Source: CBDUVZ01 sp965370805
Lineage (GTDB): Bacteria; Hydrothermota; Tepidihabitantia; Tepidihabitantales; Tepidihabitantaceae
NCBI GenBank assembly: GCA_965370805.1
Contig: CBDUVZ010000001.1
Coordinates: 1 to 64,000 of the forward strand
Reading direction: 5' to 3'
Length of the DNA: 64,000 bases
Part shown: positions 47,580 to 57,574 of the stretch, piece after piece
Layout of the letters: every line of letters starts with the position of its first letter
Position numbering within the stretch: position 1 is the first letter of the stretch
Program-made: the position numbers and the translations under genes
The notes under the pieces: generated by a model
Told to the model about the DNA's origin: nothing
Seen by the model: only the letters and a program-made list of their open reading frames with translations
The model's database searches: none

Positions 47580-49952
47580 CTAGCGCAGGAGTATGAGCCT
47601 CGACGGCTTGTGATTCTCTTCGCGCAGCACGAAGTACACGCCGGGGGAGAGGTGCCGGATGTCGTTTGTGCCCGGCATCAGGTCCACTACCTTCCGGCCG
47701 GAGATGTCGAGGAGAGACAATGTCGAATGCCGAGTGTCGAATGACGAATGCGGAAGAAGCAGCACATTGCGGACGATGGTTGCGGTCGGAAATTCACCCC
47801 CCGCCTTTCCGTCTTCGGTCGGCTCGGCGATGCCGGTGGGGTCCCGGATTACGGTGATGCGCCCTTCATCCCAGGTTCCGCAGTACAGCCGGCCGTGCGT
47901 CCAGTTCCAGACGAATCCATCAATCCTGGCTTCCGGTTCAATCACGGCAACAACGCTGTCCGTTGTTCCGTCGACAACACTGACCACGCCGGGGTAACGG
48001 CCGTCCACGTACAACCGGTTCCCGGCTGAGTCATACACCATATCGTGCGGCCCGCGTTGCGCGTCACCGACAACTACAGTCGCACTCACTGTGTCGGCCC
48101 TGCCGTCGATGACGGTAACAACCGAATCGCCGCTGACCGCGACGTACACCTTGTTGCCATGCTGGTTGCAGCACAAGTTGCGCGGCCGGGCAGACACCGG
48201 GACCGTAGCTACAACGCTGTCACCGACCCCATCAATAACCGTAATACTCCTACTGTTATGGTTTGAACAGTAGACCCGGTTGTTCGCGGGATTGTGGCAG
48301 AGCTGGACCGGCAAGCACCCGACTTCCACAGTCGCCAGCAGGCTGTCGGCCATCCCGTCAATGATGGCGACGTGGCCGGTGTCCCCACTAGCAGAAAGGA
48401 CGCAGTACACCTTGTTCTCATTCGGATTGCAGCAGAGGAATCCGGGACCCCGTCCCGTGCCGATTTCTGCGACAACGGTGTCAACCCGGCAGTCAACCAC
48501 ACTCACGAACGCATTATCGAACACCGAACAGTACAGCTTGTTGCTCGTCAGGTTGTAGCAGAGGTAGCGGGCTTCGTTCTGCATCGGAATCCGCGCAAGC
48601 ACGCTGTCCGTGGCGCCGTCAACTACCATCACTTCTTCAGCGAAGCCGTCATAGGAACAGTACAGCTTGTTCTCAGCCTGGTTGTATACCATATCGTTCG
48701 GGTAGAAGTCACCCCGGACCCTGCCCAGCATCCGGTTCCGGGCTCCGTCCAGGATGATGACGTCGCCCCTGGGGTAATCGAATCCATACACCTTGTCATT
48801 GTTCGGGTTGTAGCAGCCGGGCATGAATACGTCGGCCGTGTTGACAGTATCGATGAGTTCGTTCGTCGCGCAGTCAATTACCGCCACCTCGTCGCCCTCC
48901 AGCACTACACAGCACACAGTATTCTCGACCGAGTTGAGGCACAGGTCCCTGAAGTCCTCTCCGTCGGGCAAGACGACTGCAACGACTTCGTTTGTCGCGC
49001 CATCAATAGCAGACACGCCGTCCCACTCAGTCAGGCAGTAGACCATGTTCTCGTCAGGATTCACCACAAGCGCAGTCGGGGTATCAGCAACAAAGGCTGT
49101 ATCCACCACCTGGTTCGTCGCCGCATCAATCACCCAGACCGCGCCGTCCTCGCATGCGCAGTACACCATTTCGTTGGCAGGATTGTAGCGCACGAAAAGC
49201 GGGTCGTCATACACTGCGATTGAATCAATCAGGCTGTCGGTCGTCCCGTCCACTACTGCGATGCCGTATTCGCCCCCTGGCGTCGCGCAGTATACGGTGT
49301 TGTTCTTCGGGTTGTAGCACGCGTCCACAGGGTCTCCGCCGACAAAAACCTCGCGGATGACACTATCCCCGGCTCCATCTACCACAGTCATGTAGAGCCA
49401 ATAGCGAGGCATGTACACCTTGTTATCCACCGGGTTGTGCCTCAGAACCCGCGGTTCCTCACGGACACTGACCGTGGCCAGCACCGTATCCGCAGCAACA
49501 TCAATGGTCACAATTTCGTCGCCGCAGGTCCCGCAGTGCAGCTTGTTGCTCGTCGGGTTGTAGACCAGAGACAAAGGTGACGTCCGCAGCGGAACCATGG
49601 CAATTACCTCATCGTTCGCACCGTCAATCACGAAGAGCGAATCCACCTCGCGGCTGCCACAGTAAAGCTTGTTCACCGATGGAACGTGGCACAGCGCAGT
49701 GATTCCTTCCTCCACACGGATTCCTGCGAGCCGTTCGTTCGTCGCACCGTCAATCACCAGCAGCACGTCGGAATCGGAGTCTCTGCCACCGGCAACGTAC
49801 ACCTTGTTGTCGACCGGGTTGTACGCAAGCAGGCCGGGGTACTTCACGTTCCCCAGTGAATCCGGTATCAGGATGTATCCTTCGATGTGTTGTGCCCGGG
49901 CAGCCCCGATGAACAGCAGCACAAGGCAGGTCGCAGTCAGCATCTTTTTCAT
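47580..49952 (-). CDS. Secreted YVTN/NHL-type beta-propeller protein, 16 repeats, with sorting tail
   Basis: A 790-residue exported protein with signal LTATCLVLLFIGAARAQ. About sixteen repeats of 42-45 residues contain NPVDNKVYC and VVDGATDSVIATV units, the YVTN-propeller pattern; sixteen would fit two propellers. The C-terminal tail reads ATIVRNVLLLPHSSFDTRHS, then LSLLDISGRKVVDLMPGTND and IRHLSPGVYFVL. The PHSSFDTRHST stretch is encoded by the CGAATG-type DNA repeat. It should be a surface or extracellular scaffold. Gap to the next gene is 9 bases. Confidence 0.85.
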   Translation of the reverse strand: MKKMLTATCLVLLFIGAARAQHIEGYILIPDSLGNVKYPGLLAYNPVDNKVYVAGGRDSDSDVLLVIDGATNERLAGIRVEEGITALCHVPSVNKLYCGSREVDSLFVIDGANDEVIAMVPLRTSPLSLVYNPTSNKLHCGTCGDEIVTIDVAADTVLATVSVREEPRVLRHNPVDNKVYMPRYWLYMTVVDGAGDSVIREVFVGGDPVDACYNPKNNTVYCATPGGEYGIAVVDGTTDSLIDSIAVYDDPLFVRYNPANEMVYCACEDGAVWVIDAATNQVVDTAFVADTPTALVVNPDENMVYCLTEWDGVSAIDGATNEVVAVVLPDGEDFRDLCLNSVENTVCCVVLEGDEVAVIDCATNELIDTVNTADVFMPGCYNPNNDKVYGFDYPRGDVIILDGARNRMLGRVRGDFYPNDMVYNQAENKLYCSYDGFAEEVMVVDGATDSVLARIPMQNEARYLCYNLTSNKLYCSVFDNAFVSVVDCRVDTVVAEIGTGRGPGFLCCNPNENKVYCVLSASGDTGHVAIIDGMADSLLATVEVGCLPVQLCHNPANNRVYCSNHNSRSITVIDGVGDSVVATVPVSARPRNLCCNQHGNKVYVAVSGDSVVTVIDGRADTVSATVVVGDAQRGPHDMVYDSAGNRLYVDGRYPGVVSVVDGTTDSVVAVIEPEARIDGFVWNWTHGRLYCGTWDEGRITVIRDPTGIAEPTEDGKAGGEFPTATIVRNVLLLPHSSFDTRHSTLSLLDISGRKVVDLMPGTNDIRHLSPGVYFVLREENHKPSRLILLR

Positions 49953-49961
49953 CTCAACCTC

Positions 49962-52103
49962 CTATTTCTGAATCACGATCTTGGCACCTGGACCCTCGGG
50001 CCCTTGACTCCTTGATCCCTTTCCTCTTACGAAGTAGACGCCTGGACTCAGGTGGCGGACATCGTTCTCACCGGGAGTGAGGTCAGCGACGTGACGTCCG
50101 GTGATGTCGAGGAGAGACAATGTCGAATGCCGAGTGTCGAATGACGAATACGGAAGAAGAAGCACGTTGCGGACGATAGTGGCATTCGGCATTCGCAGTT
50201 CGGCATTCGTTGTTTCCTCCCTGGTTCCCACCCCGTAGGTCGCCATGATGTGCAGGCCGTTCCACAAGTCCGCGACGTAGACCAGCTCGCCGGCCGCCCG
50301 GACTCCGTCGGGATAGCCGCCGGTGTCGTAGTACGCGATCTCGGTCGGAGACTCGGGGTGAGAGACGTCGATGACCCGTAGCCCGTCGTACTGGTCCGCG
50401 ACGTAGGCAAGCGTGCCGTTGACGTGCAGACCGTAGGCGCACGACCCGGTCACGTGGCTGCCGACTTCGTAGGGCGATTCCGGGTCCGCGATGCTGATTA
50501 TCCTCAGCCCGCTCGAAACGCCGTCCGCGATATAAGCAAGCGTATCCTGCACCCAGACTTCATACGCGTACGACGGCGTATTCCGGCTGCCGATGATGAA
50601 AGGCGCTGCCGGGTTCGCGACATTGATGACCTGGAGTCCGCTGCTTCCGTCGGCGATGTAGGCCAGGGTGTCAACGACGAACACGTCCCGGGCGACGTGC
50701 ACCGTGGCGCAATGGCCGACCTCAAACGGCGCTTTCGGGTCCGCGACGTTCACTATCCGCAAGCCGCCGCTGCTCCCGTTCGCCATGTAGGCCAGGCTGT
50801 CGCTGACAAAGACCGCGATGGCATGGCCGCTCAGCGCAAGGCTGCCGATTTCGCCCGGCGCGCCCGGGTCCGCAACGCTGACTATCCTGAGCCCGTAGTA
50901 GTAGTCCGCCACGTAGGCGAGCGTGTCCGCAACGAAGATGTTCCACAATTCTTCGCCGCCTTTGTGCCAGTGACCGATTTCGCTCGGCGCTTCCGGGTCA
51001 GCGACGTTGATGACGTAGAATCCCTGCTTCTGGCTGAGGAGGTAGACCAGGGTGTCCCGGACGCAGAGCTTGCGCGCCATTCCGGGCGTTTCGTAGGACC
51101 CGACTTCATCCGGGGCCGTCGGGTCAGCGATGCTTATCGCCAGCACGCCGTTGTTGTAGTCCGCAACCCAGGCGATAGTGTCGAGCAGACAGGCCGACAA
51201 GCTGGTCCCGTCCGTGTCAAGGAAACCGACTTCAGTCGGCGCTCCGGGATTGGCCGTGTTCACAACCCGCAGCCCGCCGATGTTCGCCGCGATGCAGATG
51301 AGCGTGTCATCAACACTGGAAATTCCCTCGGCATAGCCGGGCGGCTCGACGTACCCGACCTCCCGGAGCGAGCAGGGATTCGCGATACTCACCAGCCTGA
51401 GCCCCCGGCTCCAGTCCGCGACGTAGGCAAGCGTATCCTTGACGAACACGTCCCGCGAGTAGCCGGGCGTGTCGAGGAACCCGATTTCATGCGGGGTCCC
51501 GGGACTGGCGACGTTGATTGCCCGCAGGCCGGACTCGCTGGCAGCGACCCAGGCGATTGTGTCGCGCACGAAGACAGCGTACGCCGGGCCCGGTGTGGCA
51601 ATCCGGCCGACCTGAAACGGCGAGCCGGGGTCGGCGACGTTGACAATCCGCAGGCCGCCGTACCGGTCGGCAAGGAAAGCGAACGTGTCCCGGGCGAAGA
51701 CACCGAACACGACGTCGGAAGTCTGGAACCCGGAGACCTCGAAGACCGAATCCGGATTCGACACGTCGATGATTCTCATCCCGCACCATTCGTTCGCGAC
51801 GTAGGCATACCCGTTGCTCACGTGGATGTCCCGGGTTATCGAAGGAAGGAAGACCTCGCTCCGGAGTTGCGGGTTCGTCGGGTCGGTGATGTCCAGCACC
51901 TGGAAAGCGGCGCCGTTCCCGGCGAACGCAAGGCTGCCGGCGGCGAACACCGCCCGGCTCGGGCCGTACGGCCAGCGGCCCACGGTCCGCATGTTGAACG
52001 AATCCACCGGCGAGGAGAAGAACGGCAGGTCGTCGCCCGGTCCGGCGACCGCGGGCATCGAGAACACGACCAGGAGAATGGCGGAAAGGATTACGGCTTT
52101 CAT
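49962..52103 (-). CDS. Secreted LVIVD-type propeller protein, 14 repeats, with sorting tail
   Basis: A 713-residue exported protein. Fourteen repeats of about 42 residues (for example TPGYSRDVFVKDTLAYVADW followed by GLRLVSIANP) equal two seven-bladed propellers. They are more diverged than in the lipoprotein at 16.4-17.6 kb, to which they are clearly related. The tail has the PYSSFDTRHSTL insert from the CGAATG-type repeat, then LLDITGRHVADLTPGENDVR and a second insert GKGSRSQGPEGPG just after YFVR. Stop and start abut with the upstream gene. Confidence 0.85.
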   Translation of the reverse strand: MKAVILSAILLVVFSMPAVAGPGDDLPFFSSPVDSFNMRTVGRWPYGPSRAVFAAGSLAFAGNGAAFQVLDITDPTNPQLRSEVFLPSITRDIHVSNGYAYVANEWCGMRIIDVSNPDSVFEVSGFQTSDVVFGVFARDTFAFLADRYGGLRIVNVADPGSPFQVGRIATPGPAYAVFVRDTIAWVAASESGLRAINVASPGTPHEIGFLDTPGYSRDVFVKDTLAYVADWSRGLRLVSIANPCSLREVGYVEPPGYAEGISSVDDTLICIAANIGGLRVVNTANPGAPTEVGFLDTDGTSLSACLLDTIAWVADYNNGVLAISIADPTAPDEVGSYETPGMARKLCVRDTLVYLLSQKQGFYVINVADPEAPSEIGHWHKGGEELWNIFVADTLAYVADYYYGLRIVSVADPGAPGEIGSLALSGHAIAVFVSDSLAYMANGSSGGLRIVNVADPKAPFEVGHCATVHVARDVFVVDTLAYIADGSSGLQVINVANPAAPFIIGSRNTPSYAYEVWVQDTLAYIADGVSSGLRIISIADPESPYEVGSHVTGSCAYGLHVNGTLAYVADQYDGLRVIDVSHPESPTEIAYYDTGGYPDGVRAAGELVYVADLWNGLHIMATYGVGTREETTNAELRMPNATIVRNVLLLPYSSFDTRHSTLSLLDITGRHVADLTPGENDVRHLSPGVYFVRGKGSRSQGPEGPGAKIVIQK

Positions 52104-54653
52104 CTAGCGCTGGATGACGACTTTGGCACTCGAACCCTCGGCCCCTTGACCCCTCGTACCCTTTCCGCACACGAAGTAGACGCCGGGGGCGAGGTGGCGG
52201 ACGTCGTTCGGGCCGGGAGTGAGGTCAGCGACATGACGGCCCGTGACGTCGAGGAGAGATGATGTCGAATGCCGAGTGCCGAATGACGAATGCGGAAGAA
52301 ACAGCACGTTGCAGACGACTGTCGCCGGGAACGTTCCGGTCGGTGGGACGATGTTGTCCTCTTGTACGCCCGGCACAGACCAGAGTTTGCCCCAGATTCG
52401 GTTCGCATTGTAGACCCTGCCCTGGACCTCGCCGGCCCAGCCCGAGTACACCACGAGCAACTGCCCACCCGGCCCGGCTGCCAGTGCGGGATAATCCTGG
52501 TCCGTCGTCCACTCAGTTACCTCATACGGCCCGGACACGGAACCGGAGGGGCTGACGGTTGCTGCATATATCTTGCCTCCGCCATCGGACACAACGACAT
52601 GTTCTGTCGCTCCAAAGACGACAGCAGGTCGGCGGACGGCCCTTCCGGGCAGGCAGATATCTATCGGGCCGCCCAGTCGTATGCCGCTCTGAGATACCTT
52701 GACTCCCCGGATGCTCCGGGGGGAGTACTCGTCGTCCTCCCAAACGACAAGGTAATTCGTACCGTCGAAGGCCAGGTCAGGGCGGTCTTGATCGTCTTCT
52801 CCCTGGGCGATGGCGAGAGCCACCGTATCAGCTACCGTGCCGTCAGGAAGAACCCGCGCGCCGTAGATGTCGTAGTAGGCGTACGTCCGGACCCGCTCTT
52901 GCCAGACAACGAGGGAATTCCAGTCCCCGACCGCCAGGGCCGGATAGCGCTGGTCCCTGTTGTCGGTGGCGATCAGGATCCCGTTCGAGTCCAGCACGAC
53001 TCCGTTGCCCGAGACTCTGCCGCCAATGATATCCCAAGACCCTTGGTCCTGGCCATCCCAGACCACCAGGTAGTTAGTCCCGTCGTGCACCACGGCCGGA
53101 TGGTAGTTCTTGGTGCTGTCACAGGGCGATATGGCGATACCGCCAGGGTCCAGCACTGTCCCGTCCGGCGCCACTCGGGCACCATAGATGCGTACCGGGA
53201 TCGACCGATAGTCGTGCCAGACCACCAAGTAGTTCACGCCGCCGAAGGCCAGTGCTGGGAAGCGCTGCGAGCTGTCGGCCGTGCAAACAGTAATCCCGGG
53301 AGGGTCAAGCGGGATGCCCGAAGCGCTTACCCGCATTCCATACACATCCGCGGATTCGTCCTCACCACGATTGTCCCTCCAGACCACAAGGTAGTTGAGC
53401 CCGTCAAAGTCGATTGCCGGATACCCCTGATTGCTGGCTGCCATTGAGACGAGCGTGCCGTTTGTATCGGCGACGCCGGTCTGCGTCACCCGTGCGCCGC
53501 GGATGTCGGATTGCCACGACGTTCCTTCTTCCCACACCAGGAAGCTCCCGTGCCCGTTCGAAGACAGGGCGGGCGTTGCCTGGACGACGACGGAGGTCGC
53601 CAGCGGCAACCCAGCCGGGTCGAGAACCACTCCGGACTGACCCACCCTGGCACCGTAGATATCCTGCAGCGTATCACACCGCTCATCTCCCCACGCCGTA
53701 AGGAAGTTCGCCCCGTCAAAGACTGCAGCCGGCTCCACCTGATCAGTTAGCGCTTCGGAAACAACGATGCCTTCCGGGTCAAGCACCGAGCCGGAAACGC
53801 TCACGCGAGCACCATAGATGTCCATGTCCTCCTGTTCGTCCTGCCACGCGACGAAGTAGTTGACGTCGCCATAGCAGACGTCCGGAATCCCGATGCAGTC
53901 ACCGTCAGTCCAGATGTCGATGCCATTGGGGTCAAGCACCGCTCCTGAGCCATTCACCCTGGAGCCGCGGACCTCCCCGTCGTCGTTCCACACGGCCAGG
54001 TAGTTGGTGCCGTCGTTTGCGATAGCCGGCGACTCTCCGGCGGGCTCTCCGGGTGTGACGACGACACCAGCCGTGTCCAGGACAGTCCCGGACATACTCA
54101 CCCGAGCGCCCCAGATGTCGTAATGGAGGGGCCACTCGAACCTGTTGTCCTGCCAGACGACGAGGAAGTTGAGGCCGTCCGACGCCACGCGGGGCCGGAT
54201 CCGGTCGTGGTCGGCGACTGAGATCAGTATCGACGCTGTGTCCAGCAGTTCACCGGATGTGCTGATGCGTGCGCCCCAGATTGCTGCGTCGCGGGAACTA
54301 TCAGGTCCGTCCCAGACAACGAGGTAGACGGTACCGCAGAACGCGACCGCCGGGGGAGCATCACCAACGTTCCCAGCGGCAATCAGGATGTTGCCCGTAT
54401 CGAGCAACGCGCGACTTTGACTCACTCTGGCCGCGAATACCGCGGACTCACCCATCCGACTGTCCCGCCAGGCTACAAGATAGTCCCTGCCGTCAAAGGC
54501 GACTGCCGGATCGCTCTGCTCGTCTTGAGCCGAGGTGTAAACGGCGGCAGTGTCGATCAAGAATTCGCCGGAATCCGCACCCCAGACCGGGCTAACTGCG
54601 CTAACGGCCAGGACGATGGTGGTTGTGATGAGCAGGAGTTTTGTGCGGTTCAT
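52104..54653 (-). CDS. Secreted repeat protein with 14 YLVVW units and sorting tail
   Basis: An 849-residue exported protein. Some fourteen repeats of about 55 residues carry PAVAFDGTNYLVVWQDNR and IYGARVSQSGVVLDPAGI units, a beta-rich pattern common in large secreted proteins but without a Pfam name I can give. The tail contains PHSSFGTRHSTS (repeat-derived), LLDVTGRHVADLTPGPNDVR and the GKGTRGQGAEGSS insert. It is the first gene of the four-gene secretion-type operon, with GGAGG before ATG 54653 and a promoter at 54673-54700. Confidence 0.8.
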   Translation of the reverse strand: MNRTKLLLITTTIVLAVSAVSPVWGADSGEFLIDTAAVYTSAQDEQSDPAVAFDGRDYLVAWRDSRMGESAVFAARVSQSRALLDTGNILIAAGNVGDAPPAVAFCGTVYLVVWDGPDSSRDAAIWGARISTSGELLDTASILISVADHDRIRPRVASDGLNFLVVWQDNRFEWPLHYDIWGARVSMSGTVLDTAGVVVTPGEPAGESPAIANDGTNYLAVWNDDGEVRGSRVNGSGAVLDPNGIDIWTDGDCIGIPDVCYGDVNYFVAWQDEQEDMDIYGARVSVSGSVLDPEGIVVSEALTDQVEPAAVFDGANFLTAWGDERCDTLQDIYGARVGQSGVVLDPAGLPLATSVVVQATPALSSNGHGSFLVWEEGTSWQSDIRGARVTQTGVADTNGTLVSMAASNQGYPAIDFDGLNYLVVWRDNRGEDESADVYGMRVSASGIPLDPPGITVCTADSSQRFPALAFGGVNYLVVWHDYRSIPVRIYGARVAPDGTVLDPGGIAISPCDSTKNYHPAVVHDGTNYLVVWDGQDQGSWDIIGGRVSGNGVVLDSNGILIATDNRDQRYPALAVGDWNSLVVWQERVRTYAYYDIYGARVLPDGTVADTVALAIAQGEDDQDRPDLAFDGTNYLVVWEDDEYSPRSIRGVKVSQSGIRLGGPIDICLPGRAVRRPAVVFGATEHVVVSDGGGKIYAATVSPSGSVSGPYEVTEWTTDQDYPALAAGPGGQLLVVYSGWAGEVQGRVYNANRIWGKLWSVPGVQEDNIVPPTGTFPATVVCNVLFLPHSSFGTRHSTSSLLDVTGRHVADLTPGPNDVRHLAPGVYFVCGKGTRGQGAEGSSAKVVIQR

Positions 54654-54672
54654 GCTACCTCCAGATTACACC

Positions 54673-54700
54673 AGTATAGGCCGGAGGGGGACTGCGTCAA
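54673..54700 (-). promoter_or_regulatory. Promoter of the four-gene secreted-protein operon
   Basis: TTGACG (54695-54700), 16-bp spacer and TATACT (54673-54678) on the minus strand. The leader is about 15-20 bases and carries GGAGG, so this operon uses conventional initiation. Confidence 0.6.
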
Positions 54701-54917
54701 TCGCGGTCAGGACTCCCGCACCGGCCGGCCGGGCAGCCAGGTTCCGTCAAATGTGACGGTTCTGCGGACCGGCATCGCGTTCGGTTCTCGTCGGTTCGGC
54801 GGCTAACCGCTCCCCCGGGTGAGCCGCCCCGGGGACAACCGCAGTCCTGTTTCTTGACATTCCGGCCAGCCGGCCTACTGTTATCCTTGCTTTGCAGAAA
54901 AAGACCAAGGAGCCATT
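54701..54917. other. Divergent upstream region of tldD
   Basis: No gene is seen. On the plus strand TTGACA lies at about 54856 with a possible TACTGT -10 sixteen bases on, followed by a leader with AAGGAG before the tldD ATG at 54918. The -10 is weak. Confidence 0.35.
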
Positions 54918-56282
54918 ATGCTTGACAAGCTGAAGTCCATTCTTGCCGGTGCGGATGCTGACTACGCCGATATCCGCTACGAGGTGAAGAAGGAAACGAA
55001 AATCGGGTTCAGCGGCCGGGAGTTGACCCTGATGAGTTCGAGTTCGACCGACGGCCACGTGGTGCGTGTGCTGAAGAGCGGCGGGTTCTCATCGGTTGCG
55101 TTCACCAGGCCCGAGGATGCGGAGAAGGCGCTGAAGACCGCGACCGAGAATGCGGCCCTGATTTCGAAGCGGACGAAGAAGCCGGTCGAACTGGCCCGGA
55201 CCGAAGCCATCAAGGACGCGGTCCAGCCGGTCCTGGATGAGGACCCGAGCGAGGTGTCCGCGGATGAGAAGCTGGCCCTGCTCCGGGAATACAACGAGAT
55301 TCCGCTGGGCAATGAGAAGGTGGCAACGACTTCGCTTGCCTATACCGATCTCGTGCGCGAGAAGTTCTTTGTCAGTACCGAGGGGACCGAGATTCGCGAG
55401 GACCTGGTTACGGTCCGGATCAGCGGCAGTATCGTCGCCAAGGACGGAAACCTGACCCAGACCGCCAGGCTGGGCTTCGGGGGCAGCGACGGGTTCGGCA
55501 AGCTGCGGAACCGCAAGGGCCTGCTCGAGGAGCGGACCGGGATTGCGGTTGACCTGCTCAAGGCCGAGCCGGTGACCGCGGGTACTCACCGCGTGATCCT
55601 GGACCAACGGCTGGCCGGCGTTTTCACCCACGAGGCGTTCGGCCATTTCTCCGAAGCGGACCTGATTGAGGATTCGCCGACGATGCGGGAGAAAATGCAG
55701 CTCGGGGCCCAGCTCGGGACCGAGGTGCTGAGCATCATCGACGACCCGACCGTGCCGCACCAGCTCGGGCATTACCGGTATGACGACGAGGGCGTAGCGG
55801 CGCGACCGACCCAGTTGATGAAGGACGGGGTCCTGGTCGGCCGGCTGCATTCCCGCCGGACCGCGGCCGCTTTCGGGGAGCCGCTGTCCGGTCACAGCAT
55901 CGCCGAGGATTACCGGTACGGACCGATTATCCGGATGGGCTGTATCTTCATCGAGCCCGGGGAGACCGGTTTCGAGGAGTTGATGCAGCAGCTCGGGGAC
56001 GGGCTTTATCTCGTGAACCCGATGGGCGGCCAGACGAGCGGGGAGAATTTCACGTTCGGGGCCCAGTACGGGTTCGTGGTCAAGGGCGGGAAGAAGCAGC
56101 AGATGCTGCGCGACATCAACATCTCCGGCAACCTCTACCACACGCTCGAGAGTATCACCGGGGTCGGCAGCGACCTGAAGCTCGGCGAGGTCGGCGGCTG
56201 CGGCAAGGGGCAGTTGAACGTCCGTTCCTGCTACGGCGCGCCCCACATCCTGATTGAGGATGTCGTGATTGGAGGCAGATAA
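54918..56282 (+). CDS. tldD: TldD-type metalloprotease subunit
   Basis: A 454-residue TldD. The zinc motif HEAFGH (His238, Glu239, His243) sits in VFTHEAFGHFSEADLI, and the C-terminal GCGKGQLNVRSCYGAPHILI with a Cys ligand position is typical. With TldE it forms a heterodimeric protease of unfolded peptides that matures ribosomally made peptides such as microcins or degrades CcdA-like antitoxins. No peptide precursor is evident nearby. AAGGAG precedes the ATG. Its TAA overlaps the ATG of tldE by one base. Confidence 0.92.
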   Translation: MLDKLKSILAGADADYADIRYEVKKETKIGFSGRELTLMSSSSTDGHVVRVLKSGGFSSVAFTRPEDAEKALKTATENAALISKRTKKPVELARTEAIKDAVQPVLDEDPSEVSADEKLALLREYNEIPLGNEKVATTSLAYTDLVREKFFVSTEGTEIREDLVTVRISGSIVAKDGNLTQTARLGFGGSDGFGKLRNRKGLLEERTGIAVDLLKAEPVTAGTHRVILDQRLAGVFTHEAFGHFSEADLIEDSPTMREKMQLGAQLGTEVLSIIDDPTVPHQLGHYRYDDEGVAARPTQLMKDGVLVGRLHSRRTAAAFGEPLSGHSIAEDYRYGPIIRMGCIFIEPGETGFEELMQQLGDGLYLVNPMGGQTSGENFTFGAQYGFVVKGGKKQQMLRDINISGNLYHTLESITGVGSDLKLGEVGGCGKGQLNVRSCYGAPHILIEDVVIGGR

Positions 56283-57574
56283 TGGAAAAGCTGATGGAGA
56301 TTGCGAAGAAGGTCGCCGACCGGGTCGAAATCTATTCGGAGAGCGGGGCTTCCGACGGAGTCAGTTTCGAGAACGCCCGGCTCAAGGATATCGAAAGCTC
56401 GCTCCAGTCCGGGACCGGGCTGCTGCTGATCAAGGACGGCAGGCTGGGCTACGCCTATACCCGGAACCTGATTGACCGCGAGGGACTGGTCCGGAATGCG
56501 CTGGCGTCGATCAAGGGCGGGGTTGAAGCCGGGTACGACCTGCCGCTGACGAAGGACCTGCCCGAACTTGCGACTTACGATGCGGGTATCGAGAACCTGA
56601 CTTCGACGAAGATGGTGGACGAATGCGAGCGCATCTGCGGTGAGTTCGCGGGCAAGACCGAGGGGCAGTTGAATGTCAGCGCCGGCCGCGATGCTTGGAC
56701 TGTCCGCGTGATAAACAGCAGCGGGACCGACCTGTCGTCGCGGTTTTCCTCGTATTACGCCTACACCGCACTGTACTACCCCGGGTCCTACTCGTCGGTT
56801 TCCCGCGTGACCCTGGGCAAGAAGTTCGTCCCGGCGAGCCCGGAGGACCTTGACTATATCCTCGGCACCTATAACGGTTCGCTCAAGGAAGTCAAGCCCG
56901 CGACCGGCAGGACCAGGGTGCTGTTTCTGCCCGAGACCATCTACGCCCTGATCTGGCGGTTGAAAGCGGCCACCCAGGGCAAGAGCGTATACGAGCAGGT
57001 ATCGCCGCTGAAGGACAAGCTGGGCGAGAAGATTGTCAGCGACCGGCTGACGGTTCTCGACCGGCCGCTGGACGATACCTGGCCCGGCGCCCGGGCGTTC
57101 GACGACGAAGGCACCGCGTGCCGGGACGTGCCGATTGTCGAAGACGGGGTACTCCGGAATTTCTACTACGACCGGTACTATGCCTGGAAGATGAACGCGG
57201 AGTCGACCGGCCACGGGTTCCGACCCGGCATCGTCAGCCGGGTGACGCCGTCGCTCGAACACACTGTCATCAAGCCCGGGACCGAGTCGTTCGCCGACCT
57301 GCTCAAGAAGATGGGCAAGGGCATCATCGCGGCCGGGGTGATGGGCGCGCACAGCGGCAATATCCTGAACGGCGATTTCTCAATCGGGCTGTCGCCGGGC
57401 CTGTACGTCGAGGACGGCGAGATTGTCGGGCAGGTGAAGGACGCGATGGTGGCAGGCAACATCTACGACACGCTGCAGAATGTCATCGGCGTCGGCGACC
57501 GGCTGTACCCGGCATCCATGGGCAAGTTCCCGGCGGTGCTGCTTGATGATGTTAGCTTCGCGGCGAAGGGCTAG
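56282..57574 (+). CDS. tldE: TldE/PmbA-type subunit (no metal site)
   Basis: A 430-residue PmbA/TldE. It lacks the HExxxH of TldD, as expected, and carries the family features VEIYSESGASDGVSFENARL, VRVINSSGTDLSSRFSSYYA, TAFDDEGTACRDVP-like and GHSGNILNGDFSIGLSPGLY segments. It is the partner of TldD in the heterodimer, forming the substrate tunnel. The ATG at 56282 overlaps the tldD stop. Confidence 0.92.
   Translation: MEKLMEIAKKVADRVEIYSESGASDGVSFENARLKDIESSLQSGTGLLLIKDGRLGYAYTRNLIDREGLVRNALASIKGGVEAGYDLPLTKDLPELATYDAGIENLTSTKMVDECERICGEFAGKTEGQLNVSAGRDAWTVRVINSSGTDLSSRFSSYYAYTALYYPGSYSSVSRVTLGKKFVPASPEDLDYILGTYNGSLKEVKPATGRTRVLFLPETIYALIWRLKAATQGKSVYEQVSPLKDKLGEKIVSDRLTVLDRPLDDTWPGARAFDDEGTACRDVPIVEDGVLRNFYYDRYYAWKMNAESTGHGFRPGIVSRVTPSLEHTVIKPGTESFADLLKKMGKGIIAAGVMGAHSGNILNGDFSIGLSPGLYVEDGEIVGQVKDAMVAGNIYDTLQNVIGVGDRLYPASMGKFPAVLLDDVSFAAKG

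Noticed and set aside
50424..52262. 612-codon open frame on the plus strand
   Set aside because: Antisense of the 14-repeat propeller gene; its regular Val/Arg/Asp pattern only mirrors the repeats on the coding strand.
57480..57548. Upstream start of the PD40 lipoprotein
   Set aside because: The extra codons lie in the middle of tldE in another frame and would bury the lipoprotein signal behind a basic stretch.
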